From positions 333,802-397,801 of the forward strand of contig NW_003106598.1 of NCBI RefSeq assembly GCF_000003605.2: DNA of 64,000 bases. Direction: 5' to 3'. Shown here piece after piece: positions 12,701 through 23,800 of this stretch. The DNA is from Saccoglossus kowalevskii. Its lineage: Eukaryota > Hemichordata > Enteropneusta > Harrimaniidae. A model generated the notes under the pieces. That model had not been told where the DNA came from. It worked only from the letters and a program-made list of their open reading frames with translations, and did not search any database. The position numbers and the translations under genes were made by a program. Each line of letters starts with the position of its first letter. Within the stretch, counting starts at the first letter, position 1.

Positions 12701-13365
12701 GATTACTTCAAGGTTGAGTTTGTGTTGTTTTCTCGAATTTTCACCGGCTCGAACGGCGTTCCACAGCAGCGCGCCCAGAGCCCATAGAAATGCATGTACA
12801 GTGGTGCGCATCTTAGCAACATGAAACGCCTTGTGACGTAGCTCCGCCCCCGCGGATACGAACATGGGACAATTTTCACACCCAAAAGTCGTCGCAGAGG
12901 GCGCTTAGCCCTGGGCTAAGCGTTCGTGCATACTTCGTTAGCCCGTGCTAAGGGTCTAGACCGCGTCTTAAATTCGGATCAGATTTAACCTGTACTTAGC
13001 ATTCCTTAGCCCGTGCTAAGCGTTCACGCACGTTTTCTTAGCACGGGCTAAGGAATTTGACCTCTTAGCCCGTGCTAAGGAGCTGTGCGTGAACGCAACT
13101 ATTTTGATTATAGACTAATATCATGTGCTACTAAGAGCAAATATGTAATACAAGAACATGTCTGGCTTCCTGGGATTGTATAAATAATGTGAGCCTGCAA
13201 ATACAAATATCATGGTTCTTTTTTTTTATTCTCAACTCCAAAAATTTGTGTTAACATTCACACATTTATTGCAAATGTTGCTTTGTGTTTCAGAATTCCA
13301 GTGGGCAATATATTGAAGATTTATCAACTGAGCTTGGTTATTATCGAAGTCTGTCACCGCTGTAA
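702..13365 (+). CDS. Large coiled-coil protein, CCDC150-like (tentative); 5' end outside window, partly in assembly gap
   Basis: Twelve exons can be chained with GT-AG borders and matching phases: 702-764, 1433-1561, 2568-2737, 3082-3175, 3298-3467, 4488-4614, 5091-5285, 6040-6206, 7391-7541, 9086-9274, 10689-10784 (cut by the N gap) and 13294-13365, the last ending in TAA at 13363-13365. They give about 540 visible residues, almost all Glu/Lys/Gln/Arg/Leu heptads of a long coiled coil, with no catalytic motif or membrane segment. Readable stretches include KIQIQRLESQLKQ, EVEPLRRAVNAAKK, SRTNTELRHRVTELEHQ and DAHEWFKNKFENLQTEL. The C-terminus leaves the coil with DLSTELGYYRSLSPL. One or more exons are probably hidden in 10785-11631. 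The style suggests CCDC150, a vertebrate coiled-coil protein of poorly known role, but this is from memory; other centrosomal or ciliary coiled-coil families remain possible. Exon-intron structure is strong, family name weak. Confidence 0.8.
1586..1957. mobile_element. MITE with about 30-bp imperfect terminal inverted repeats
   Basis: The left end taataggtgattttccgtac and the inverted right end taatagaccattttccattc match over about 30 bp, continuing into a shared TGCGAGA word. The element is GC-richer and CpG-rich inside. It lies in an intron of the coiled-coil gene. A diverged part of the same family (gatcttcgagaggggaatatt-like core) is at about 19975-20127. Confidence 0.6.
2144..2327. mobile_element. 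MITE family A, copy 1 (184 bp)
   Basis: The ends are inverted repeats starting TACTGTAAAATCTGTATTAG. The inside carries several CTTCTATT/AATAGAAG words in both orientations, so the whole element folds on itself. A second copy of the same length, in opposite orientation, is at 20129-20312. Confidence 0.8.
3501..3959. mobile_element. Non-autonomous element with TAGCTCCGCTGT ends and internal repeats, copy 1 (HINE-like)
   Basis: Begins TAGCTCCGCTGT and ends ACAGCGGAGCTA, 12-bp inverted ends. Inside are about three units of a 110-160-bp repeat marked by TTTTCAACAAGAA and a gTCGAAAATATCAC-type box. The right end is a 32-bp near-perfect palindrome (AGCTCCGCTCGAC, AAA, GTCGACAGCGGAGCT). A larger copy with about six units is at 48001-48981. 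Ends, internal satellite and terminal stem-loop resemble HINE/DINE-type Helentron derivatives; a TIR transposon is the alternative. Confidence 0.7.
4660..4925. repeat. Degenerate tandem repeat, about 57-bp unit
   Basis: Around five diverged copies of a unit containing acccataatgcattgctgtc and atgtgagttgaaaaa, alternating between 'gcattgctgtc' and 'gcattgatggc' forms. Intronic, between exons 4488-4614 and 5091-5285. Confidence 0.7.
5421..5634. mobile_element. MITE ending in ACAGTA with TCACTGGGTTTTAA inverted repeats
   Basis: The left part ttcactgggttttaattttc...ttttgctgac is the inverse of the right part cagcaaaatttaaacccagtga, followed by atttttacagta. Further cccagtgaat words lie inside. 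Related half-elements appear at about 2831-2890 and 53348-53400. Confidence 0.6.
6975..7175. mobile_element. MITE family T (CCTTTTCACCACCAG ends), copy 1
   Basis: The left end caccaccaccagactttctg and right end ctggtggtgaaaaggttaa are inverted. The core contains ccctaattttggagccaaca. Two more copies lie at 61647-61892 and, interrupted and inverted, at 23582-25063. Confidence 0.75.
8265..8695. mobile_element. TTAA-flanked MITE, AGGCCCA ends (Kolobok/piggyBac-type)
   Basis: TTAA (8265-8268) then AGGCCCA at the left; TGGGCCT then TTAA (8692-8695) at the right. The 7-bp inverted ends and the TTAA target duplication match transposons of the Kolobok or piggyBac superfamilies. The 431-bp body is CpG-rich and has no recognisable transposase. 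It lies in the coiled-coil gene intron before exon 9086-9274. Confidence 0.75.
10041..10604. repeat. 24-bp minisatellite, about 23 units
   Basis: The unit is caggtcacgtccctgtgtct plus gaag. The middle units are nearly identical; the first four or five differ (tcgcctcc, tacctggag) and the last carries single changes, so homogenisation is central. Because 24 is a multiple of three and the unit lacks stops in several frames, long open frames appear on both strands; they are by-products. Intronic, 85 bp before exon 10689. Confidence 0.95.
10785..11631. other. Assembly gap, 847 N
   Basis: Run of N starting inside an open coiled-coil exon and shortly after a 24-bp minisatellite. It probably hides the rest of that exon and possibly further exons. 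Confidence 1.
11992..12019. mobile_element. Single end of the MITE family seen at 59994-60119
   Basis: taccatatttactctattag followed by aagcgcat matches the end of the 59994-60119 element. No inverted partner was seen before the next element at 12159. Confidence 0.35.
12159..13098. mobile_element. 940-bp TIR element with six TTAGCACGGGCTAA-type motifs
   Basis: The ends are TTGCGTCCACGCACA and its near inverse TGTGCGTGAACGCAA. The 14-mer TTAGCACGGGCTAA or its reverse complement (one variant with CTG) occurs at about 12188, 12905, 12939, 13006, 13038 and 13065: one near the left end, five near the right, like subterminal transposase-binding repeats. The body is much GC-richer than its surroundings and contains short open frames (for example MRTTVHAFLWALGALLW on minus from about 12808) of unknown meaning. 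No transposase domain was recognised. No exon of the host gene could be placed here. Confidence 0.6.
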
Positions 13366-14646
13366 CAATTATCTCCACTAGATTGGTCTTCATCACTATT
13401 CACTTATCCCGAAACTTACAATTGTCAAACAGATGCCGAAGATATGTGAAAATGCTCATCGATAATTGGATTTAATTGACCAGTCCTCAGGCCATGTTTT
13501 GTTTGTTATGTGGGTCCCATGCCACACATGTATAATACATTATTTGTTTACGTGTGATTCAAGCACATATACTGCATGATGATGGTGACTGTTGATTTAA
13601 CATGTGACATTTGCTTTTAGAAAAATATTTATGTGCAACACACATGGGAAATTATGAAATTGCATAGCAGTGAACAAATTGGGGGTTCTAATTTAGCAAA
13701 TGTGGCAAACTACAGAACATACAACACATAATGGGTGAATTCAAATCATGTCAAGACCCCTCTCTTAAAGTCAACATTCTCATGTCGGACAAAACTTTCC
13801 AGCAGTGCCAATTTACTGTTACACGGTACAGTAATTCTTGTTATATAAATGCTGATATTGGTATTAGTGACCTTATTTGTTCCGTTAAATATACCATATG
13901 TAAATATATGTATAATGCTGAATATACAAAATATTTTTAGATTGAAAAAGAATTAATAGAAATATTCAGCGAATGTTTTTTATGTATGATGATTTTATTC
14001 AGACATTTTGTTGCACTTTGGAGCATGCTGTTGCCATGCTGTCCTGATTGCCTTTTGGAGCATGCTGCTATGCTATGCTGTGCTGTGATGTGATATTTAT
14101 GTAAATTCACTTGTTAATATTCAAAATCTGCACTGAAAATCAAAAGCATGCAATAATTTTGAATATCACAGTAAAATGACCTCTGGATATCTAGTGAATG
14201 TGTTGAGAATTCTCCTATCCCGTCAAACTAATGAATATCATTAATTCTACAAAATATTTAGTTTAAAGAGTAGTATTTGTCATGACACATCACATTCATA
14301 TGGGTCCCATGAGACGTATACAACGCATGTCAAATAAATTATTTTTCAAACATTCACGCTAAACCATGAATACCAAATATTAGTTGTGATAAATTTTACA
14401 TACATAATACTGTACATCTAATGGTAATTCTGGGTCTCTTTTTTTATACTTTTATATGTAATTTATTAAAGTAACCTCCAAATTCTCTTCACTGAATGAT
14501 TCTTAAAAAAAAAATGCAAAGTTTAATATAAATTAAGATCCTGTACAAATTAGAGTAATTTATTTTTATCATTGTAAAGTTGATTTACAAAAATGAACTG
14601 TGTGTGCATGTTTGTCTATATTGATTGTATTTTGTTTTGTATAGTA

Positions 14647-14652
14647 AATAAA
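14647..14652 (+). terminator. Candidate poly(A) signal of the coiled-coil gene
   Basis: AATAAA about 1.3 kb after the stop codon, followed within 50 bp by a T/GT-rich stretch (ttgtttctgaagtcgtgt). An earlier AATAAA lies at about 14333. The implied 3' UTR is 13366 to about 14670. Confidence 0.4.
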
Positions 14653-14859
14653 TCACTTATTTCATCTTTTCAAATTTGTTTCTGAAGTCGTGTAATCCCG
14701 GTAATATTTGAATACATCTATTGGGATTGGTATCACGAAAGGATTTTGAGTTGTATGGAACCTACCATAACATGGCATGTATCATTGTGAGTTGACATTT
14801 TTCTTGCGTGAAAAAACTGGGACTAACAAAATAAATTTACTACAGTAAATATGTGCACT

Positions 14860-15480
14860 AAGAGTGGTGTTGAAAGATGCAAATGTTGCATGGAATTTGG
14901 TCTAATCGAATGAAAATTCTGTAAAATTGCATGGAAAGTCCACAAAGTAGTGTATAAGCGTTGCTCGGAATATTGCAAATCTTATGTAAAAAATAATGCG
15001 ATAAGTAAAACTGTGTAAAGTTGATAATTGAGAAAATTATATATAAATTTACATGGATAGTATGAAAGTAAAAATACTTTGCAAACTTGTTTGTAAATTT
15101 TCTTTGAAAGTCTACAAGTGTGCAGTAAAGTTGGCGCTTCGTGCAAAGTCTGTATATGTGCACGGAAAGGCAAAAAGAATTGTGTGGAAAGTCTAGTTAA
15201 ATTTATGTGCAATTGTTGCTGGGATTGATGCAAACTTGTGTAGAAAGTTGATATAAAGTTACACAAGCGATAAATATATGTGAACAGTCTACAAAGTTGC
15301 ATGGAAAGTGGCAACATTTTTATAAAAAAAATCGGTGAAGTCCGGAAAGTTGATAAATTTTTGTGGTGAGTTAGTAAACTTCGATAAACAAAAGTTGCTG
15401 GAAGGTCGGTAAAGATGTGGGAAAGTCTAAAGTTATGTGAACTGCTATTTGCAAGGTCTCTACGGGTGTGTAAAAAGTCA
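14860..15480. repeat. Degenerate short-period repeat field (GGAAAGTCTACAAAG-like words)
   Basis: Words such as catggaaagtccacaaag, gaaagtctacaagtgt and aacagtctacaaagttg recur every 20-40 bp with heavy divergence. On the minus strand this leaves a 183-codon open frame (14982-15533) whose composition (Leu/Ser/His/Phe/Tyr) follows the repeat; I take it as non-coding. Confidence 0.45.
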
Positions 15481-16225
15481 GACTGGATGGCATAGACAAA
15501 TTTCTGTGAATTGACTGTCTTGGGATCTTCCACAGAGAAGTGTGGTGCAAACTGTCAACGAAAACCATGTAAAGTGGGCTGTTCCGTTCATGAGACTGCT
15601 AGTCTGCCTGCTCTTTGTGAAGTAGAGCATCAACCGCTGCCTTATGCACTGCAGTATGATGTGGCCGAAGACTTTGCTGGTGGGTGATCCAATTATAAGA
15701 TAATCAGATAAATTAACAGAAGATATTTTCAGATGAAATTTCACCAATATGTTGAAAATACATCGAACACATAGCAAGATCAAACTAGACCGGGATCCAA
15801 CTGGTTAATATAATGGATTGGATAAAAACTATTTGTGTTATTGCGCCCACAAGAGTTAGTTTTCGATTGAGAGAATAGACGTTCTGAGTAAAAGCATAAT
15901 GGCAGGTGGTCAGCCATCGTGAATAACAATGTTCACCTACAACACAATGTCTTGTTATCATACAGAGTTTGATATCAGCAGGTCATCTTCGTGAACTGGT
16001 TACAAAAACATTCAGGATTCGGCCCTATTTCATGTCCATCATTCACTTTGCTCTCCAATTGTATTTAGTTTTAATAAAAATATTTCAGCATTTGCATAGA
16101 TGACTGATATTTTAAGGAAGCAATCAAGAGATCATTCACAAATACACATGTTTGTTTATTCTTTTTTATTTAAAACAGTTTTTATCATAAAAAAGAAAAA
16201 AAACCTGAATAGATATCATTCGCAA

Positions 16226-16328
16226 ATGCCCCCCCCCCTCCAATAGTGTTCCAATCTCTACCAAGATCAGGGCGACAGCACATGCAATGATGATAGAGAA
16301 TGGAACATTTTGGGGGGGGGGGGGCAAA
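16226..16328. repeat. Inverted repeat capped by poly-C and poly-G tracts
   Basis: The left arm has C10 followed by tccaatagtgttccaatctc; the right arm inverted has C13 followed by aaaatgttccattctctatc. The arms are about 35-40 bp with a loop of about 25 bp. It would form a hairpin whose base is pure C:G. Confidence 0.65.
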
Positions 16329-17706
16329 AACAAGTCTGGCCCGCTTGCTCTTCGTAAGAGATCAGCAACCATTTGAAAACAAGTTTATGGAAGTGGAGGA
16401 TTACGTTTGAATTAATGCACAGGGACCGCATATATATATCCATGTTATATATAGATACAAAATAATGCATATATTAAATATCATTTCAATTCATTCCTAT
16501 CTTCTAGATAATGAAATGAAGTCTAATACAACCGTGGACAGAATAGTATGTGCATGTATGCAACATTGGGTATTAATATTGTCTTTGTGTATTAGTATTT
16601 ATAATAATGTACAATATGCTAGAGCATAACTGGTGAAAAAGAGGACAGAATAAACAAGCTTTTCACTGAAACTTGACAGTAGTATTGCTAATATTGGGCA
16701 GTGTCATTTCAAAATATCCAGTTTCCAACTTTAATATTAAAGGTCATTTGTAACATTTTGTAAATTTTAGATAAAAATGAACAGTATATGTTATAGATAC
16801 AAATACAGTAAAGGTAGTGTAATTTTTACATCAAAAGGACTCAAAAGCAGTCTTAACTCTGCCACATACAAACTATTTCAGTTTCCAGCATCGTGACAAT
16901 GAGCCATTCTACTTTATATCTGCATCCCCACTAATATTTTGTCCATTTGTACCTGGAACATACATACTTTACTTTCAACCACTAATTTAGCCATCATTTA
17001 CAGATGCAATTCTAAGCTAGTTGAGAAAATCATGCATAGGTTGTGAGATTTCATGGTCTGCTTCTTCATGTGTTGCCAGTAATCCAGATGATATTTTTCT
17101 GTTAAACAGTATCTACGTTTTCTAGACTCATCAACAAGGGGGGAGGGGGGTGTAAATAGAAAGTGGAATAGCCCATTCCAACCTGATCATTTCATTAGCA
17201 AACTGTAGTACTTGCTGTACAGTAGATAACTTGTGTACGTCTTACATTCACGTTCTTTAACGGAACAAACATCGATTTAACGGAAAACCTGAGAGATCGT
17301 TTGGCAGTGAAGAATATATCAAGCATTTCAAAATATAAATAGTGCCTTGCTAGTTAAAACTGGTAAACATAATTAAATATAAGTGATTGGTGTAAATAAG
17401 TGAATTAGTATCAAATACAATTAACTAAAAAAAAAGGAAAATGTTCAACTGTTTCATGAATTTTGTTGTATGAGCCAATAAATGTCTAATTTGATCACAA
17501 ATTCAAGTTTAAAGGTTTGATGGGTCCATGTGACATATACAGCATGCAAGAAATACATTGTCTCTTAACAAAAAATTCAAACAAGTGCTGCCTGACTACC
17601 ACAGCCCTTCAAAATAGTAATCTAATTTGTGCTGATAGAGGGCGCTCACACTGTTTACGTACATTCGAGTTCTGATTATCTTGCAGTTCCACACATTCAA
17701 AACAGC

Positions 17707-17712
17707 TTTATT
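17707..17712 (-). terminator. WRAP73: Candidate poly(A) signal of WRAP73
   Basis: AATAAA on the minus strand (TTTATT on plus), 125 bp past the WRAP73 stop codon, which is a plausible short 3' UTR. Confidence 0.4.
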
Positions 17713-17836
17713 TACACCCCCGCCCTCGCATATCCTTCATCATTATTACAATTAAAGGCTACAGAGAATATGTACATTAAGTTAGAAATAACAATTACTT
17801 CCACAAATACAGGCTTGAGTTGTAAAATGTGTATTT

Positions 17837-20800
17837 TCAGCTTTCCTCGTCAGTGTCGATAAAGCACATGCACATATGATCCTTTCCAATCATGACTATA
17901 GCATTTCCGTCGGGATGCCAACTCAAGGAGTGAACGGCAAAGGTCGCTGCAACGTAAACAAACATGTACAAAATTATATACATGGACATCCGTACATGTA
18001 CTAAACACAAAAGTGGAGGTCAATATTCAGTTTAATTTGTCTTGAGGTCAATAAACCCTGAGGGACATTATAACTGAATATTGACCGACACTGGGGTAAA
18101 TATTTTATTGCACCGAATACATAAACACAAAATAAAATATATCAAACATCAGAATTTTTTTTCACACAGGGAATTCACTTTGTGGAGTGCATGACGGGGT
18201 AAATCAAGAACATGAACAACAGCATGCATGTTCAACTGTTTTTATGGTAACCATCCAATATGATGCAAGTCTTCTAAACCTAATAAGCAAGCGACTGAAG
18301 TGATCGACTCTACAACCTCCTTGAAGCAAAGTAAACACTATCCATTGTATTACACCTAGGTACAGATGTGTGAAGAGTGTGCCCCTCAAAGCCGATATGA
18401 CATGCCACTGACACACAAAGATTTGTTTTGAAGCAATTAATTGTGCTAATTCACGGGCATGTCATTGACGCAACAGAAAGTTATACATTGATATACATGT
18501 AGTGATTGTAAAAAAATCTCATTTTACTATATTTATGGAATTTGTAATTTGGTAAAATGAAATTCACATTTTATAAACAGAAGAAATGATGTATGGTAAA
18601 TATGTGGAAAATCAGGGACCAAGTCGCCAATATAGTCACACAAAATTTCATTTTTTTTTTAAGGCCAACCTCCTCAGCAGTCAACAAGCTGACTTGATTT
18701 TGGGCAGATTACCATTTTGATTTGGGATTCCCAAAAATTGTAAGACGATATACTGTGTCTGAGGTGTGAGGAAGCATTTATTAACATATCTATAATTTCT
18801 GACACTGTTGACCACACAGGATGAGCCAGTCTTACCTTCAGATGGTACTTCTACAGACACGCAGCCAGCTGGGGACCATATATATAATTTGTTATTACTT
18901 GTACACAGAGCTAGTCTAGGATGACATGGATCCCACTCAACACCTGAAAACACAATATAACATAATGAAATTCTACTTGACACTCCCCAGTCTACTGCCA
19001 TCTGTGGTGAGACCACAATCTGAGACATTTGAAACCTGACTTTAAAACTCATAGACAGTATACAAAATTGTGTTTTAATATTATTTGAAGCTTAAATCTA
19101 CAATATGAGAAACAGGACCTAGTAGGGAAAAAATAATGACATAATGAAAATGGAAAAATGTATAAATCCCATATATATTATATTATTATACCAGGTTTAA
19201 TTGAAATTGGTTGCAGCCATACTGTCTATTTCAGTGACATCAAGTCAAGTCTACAGATTTGACTACAATGTTTCAAAACTGATAACAATCACCTCAGTGT
19301 TCATAATCTCACAAGTAACCTTTTAAACCAACTATATAAAAGAAGTACACGATCATTTGAAGCAAGAGTTCTGTTCAAAGCTCCACTGTAACAACTATAA
19401 TAGTCATATCCACTTAACAGACTTTGACTGAACAGAGAAACTAAAAACTAAAATATAAATAAACTTTGGGTACTTACATTTGATTGGCCTGGCCTGAATA
19501 AGCAGTACAATATGGGATAATTTATGTACATCCCAGATCCATAAGGCACATGGCATGTTATCTGAAATGGCGAATAAAGACGCAAGAGTCAATACCACAA
19601 ATCTGAGTGCTTGATGTTTAAAGTTTGGTAGAAAAAACAAAAATTCACAAAACCATAACTTTCACGATATTGTCTTCTGAACCAAAATTGTTCCGATATG
19701 ATATGCTATTGATGTCACACTCGTTTTCATAGAAAGGGGAATTTTAGTTTTAAATTTGTTACAATGGTCCAACATATCCATTCATGACATTTGGTACCTG
19801 AGCTGCAGACTTAGCATTCAATCCTTTCTCAAGTTACCAGTATATACACAACTGTAAAATTTTTCCCAATTTTTAACAATTTTCCATCAAGACCAAAATT
19901 AACAAATAAATTATAGAAAAAGGTACAAAATGCTGCACCATCATTAAAAATTATGGCTTTCAATCAATCATTTTTCGATCACTACAAGATCTCACCCATA
20001 AAATGCTTGGACCAAAAGTCTGTCTTAAAATTCAATTAAATTGATTTTGAATTCAGATTTCTGTTTTAAAAGCTTAATGTCGAAAAACCGATCTTCGAGA
20101 GGGGAATATTACATTGCAATATTCTAACTACCGTAAAATCTGTATTAGAAGCCGCATCCCCAATAGAAGTCGCACCCATTCATTTTGAATATTTGAGAAC
20201 CAAAAATTCATCATTTCTCATATGTGCAGATGCTCTAATAGAAGCCACATCCCCTCTGTTGCATTGTACCATTTTAATAGAAGCCACAGCTTTTAATACA
20301 GATTTTACAGTATATCAAAATTGCTCTTGACAACTATGTGAGTTGTTTTTGCATTTCAAATAGAGATCCATTCTCTAATTTCATCATGTTCACTGTCAGA
20401 AAAAACATAGTATTTGAGATGGTGGACATGATGGCAAAAGATGAAGGAACACCTTATGGACTTAGAGGGCGAAAACAAGTATACAACAGATAAGCAGTGA
20501 TCATTACTTACCATTTTTTGAGTAGAGATATCTATTATCACAGCTGAAAGCTAATTTACTGATGCCTATCTTTGGATTTGCCTTATCGGGATCTGGTTTA
20601 ATGGTTGGCACGGCGACAGAACCTTGTAATACGTCATCTATCAATGACAAATAATGAGAAATGTAAATATTTGTCCATGTAATACAACCGTGTGATTCAT
20701 TTCATTATCTTACTCTGTGACCAGTTCTATTTTATTTTATCGATACACATGTTATATAGAAGAATATATTGGTTTTTTTCTAAATATTTGCTCATGGCTA

Positions 20801-23800
20801 CTGATCACAACTGCATAACAAATTTATATTCTGTGTTTCTCATTTTCTATGCAGCATACAATAAACCATATCAACTGAACCAGACTATTCAACAGCCTTT
20901 CTGTCAGCCACTTGGCATTTTAGATTGAAACAACAAAATCATTTGACAGACAGGCTGAATTTTTAGAAACCTGTCAATGTTTGACTGAAAATTTCCAGTT
21001 TTTACAAAATAACTGTCTAAGGTGGTCACTTTAAAGGTTTTGACTGTATATCTCATATTATATAATGAATTTCCTGGTTGCATGGCTCCCTATAACAAAC
21101 CCAATGCATTATTGCTTCATTATAGCGAACACTTCACTATAACAAACCCAGTATATTATGTGCTTCATTATAGCGAACACTTCACTATAACAAACCCAGT
21201 GTATTAAGTGCTTCATTATAGTGAACACTTCATTATAACAAACGAAATGTATTATGTTCTTCCTTATAGTGAACACTTCACTATAACAAACCAAATGTAT
21301 TATGTGTTTCATTATAGTGAACACTTCACTATAACAAACCCAATGTATTATGTGCTTCACTATAGTGTACACTTCACTATAACAAACCCCAATGTATTAT
21401 GTGCTTCATTATAGTGAACACTTCACTATAACAAACCCAATGTATTATGTGCTTCATTATAGTGAACACTTCACTATAACAAACCCAATGTATTATGTGC
21501 TTCATTATAGTGAACACTTCACCATAACAAACCCAATGCATTATGTGCTTCATTATAGTGAACACTTCATTATAACAAACTAATTGTACAGTGTGTCTTC
21601 CAAAAGAGTTTAATACTTGGTTACCAGTCTACATACATTTACTCTGGATGTTGAACATCATACTATCAGGTGCGACTAACTCTCCTCTTAGCGTTGGAGG
21701 TTTCTTCTCAATTTCCTTATAAACAACCTGCAAAATTAATGAAAAGAATTATTTGATGTATACTGCTAGCAATAGCTAAGAATTGTAATTTTGTAATGTA
21801 ATGTAAAGCTGGCAGTGATTTGTTGAGGATGCCACTCCTAGAATTCTACGACCAATCAGGTTTAATGTATTATCTCGATGGGAAACCCTGAACCTGAGGA
21901 TAGTAGACATCATGTGTACACAGTTGAATGACTGCATTATGACCAGAATAAGAGATTGAGATGTCACAGGCTGTAAATTCTGAAATCTCTACAAAATCAG
22001 TTTTGTTAGAAGACACACTGCTTGAAACCCGCTCTAAATAAGTTTAACAGCAGAATGAGAGACTTACCACTGCACCATTTTCAACTGTTGTTGGATGTGG
22101 ATGACACACTACAGTCTTCCAAGTCACATGGTTCAGTATTCGCACCTACAGTTGCAACACAAGATATCTACAATGTTACAAAGCAAAACACTGCACAAAG
22201 GAAAGGTTACACCAAAGACACATAATTTTATCCCAAGTAAGTGACATGTGTTCTCCCTATACTTGACCACAGAACAATAAAGAAACAAACGATTAATGTA
22301 AATATATCTGACTATATACATATGCAAACTACATATTATTATTATACATCTGTCACTGTAACGCCATTAAAGTTACAGCTTGCCGTAATTTTGTGGTATT
22401 TTACGGGGTATTTTCATCCTACCATATAAAGAAATGCAAATTCTAAATATGGAATGATTATGCACGTAAGCGTCATCTAATAATAAAAACAAACATGGCT
22501 GCCACCAGGGTTTGACCGGACTCCACACAAAGAAGTTCGCTGACTCTGTTCTAAACATTTTGAATTTCGGCATTCCCATGATGTACCCNNNNNNNNNNNN
22601 NNNNNNNNNNNNNNNNNNNNNNNNNNNNNNNNNNNNNNGTAATAACCTTAATAATATTATTATACAAATTATGCACCATGATTGGGAAATTACTTCTTGT
22701 GTACAGATTAATCTGAAGGTACATGTAGGAGAATCAAGGGCCTAATTATATATTGTATTGTAGTAGATTTTAGATATCTAACTTGTTATGTTTATTTTAA
22801 CACCTTTATTGCATTTCATAAACCAAAATAGATATGTAATTCATTCTATAAGGTTGTAATAAAGAATTATCTTATCTTATCTTATATACTATTATAGCTA
22901 CCTTACCCTTTCATCAAAGCTGCCAATAGCCAGAAACTGACTAGTTGGGGACCATGCAACTGATTTGATTCCCAATGCCCAGTCATATGCACTGTATGTA
23001 GCGACGCATCTACCATCTGCTAGATACAGCAATACTTTATACTGAAACACAATTAAGATATTTGGATAACCTGGTTCTAAAATATGATATTTATAAATAA
23101 ATTCTTTTTGACATTGAATGTCATTGTTGTCTCTCCAGATTTTGTTAACGTGCAAATTGCAAGTTCTAGAGTGCATTTTGCCACAAGAAAGAACCAAGTT
23201 CCATTTCCAACAACAACAGCAGCGGACAACGACGTTATTTTATCCTTGGGTGCAAATGACCGGTCCTTTTCAACCATCCACTGTGTACATGTATGCGCGC
23301 AGAACGTAAACAACGAGTGGTGGCCTATAGGAATTGAAATTGAAGAATACAAAAGAAATTTACCTCTAGTGGAGTATCCCATACACATAGCACTCTCCCG
23401 TCGGGAGACCACGAAATACCAGCTAAATCCCTTGTATCTGTTTCAAAGTGCTGAAAACAAAGTTGTAAGAATTTGTTAATGACAATAATATTACATCTAA
23501 AATCCAAAAAAGAGTTATCACGTCACTCACCCAAATCAAGACCTCTGTGCTTCAATTATCCCTCCCCAAAACCATACTGTTTTAACCTTTTCACCACCAG
23601 TTCCCTCTCTTCATCACAAATTTACAACATAGTTGAACTCTGGTGACCTTGCCCTTTGTTGTATAATATTATTCCCTTTATCATAGTTTGTATCAATATG
23701 AACATGCATTGTCTAGTTTTAGGATTGAAACAGCAGTGGGAAAGCAGTCTACCAAATGCCCTTGATTGATGTAAATATCTTATGAAAACATTGGTGTCTA

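Larger units (their letters stand above)
13366..17836. other. Intergenic region between convergent genes (3' UTRs and repeats)
   Basis: Holds the likely 3' UTR of the coiled-coil gene (to about 14670), a degenerate A-AAGT-rich repeat field (14860-15480), a C/G-tract inverted repeat (16226-16328), a short G-rich tract at about 17138-17151, and the short WRAP73 3' UTR. No gene was recognised. Confidence 0.6.

Noticed and set aside
14982-15533. 183-codon minus frame
   Set aside because: Composition follows a degenerate repeat field, no family recognised, no splice or promoter context.
21022-21583. [16 protein letters not shown]-type frames
   Set aside because: 48-bp satellite in frame, intronic.
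23084-23479. 131-codon plus frame
   Set aside because: Antisense to WRAP73 exon 6 and the intron between exons 6 and 7; no coding signature.
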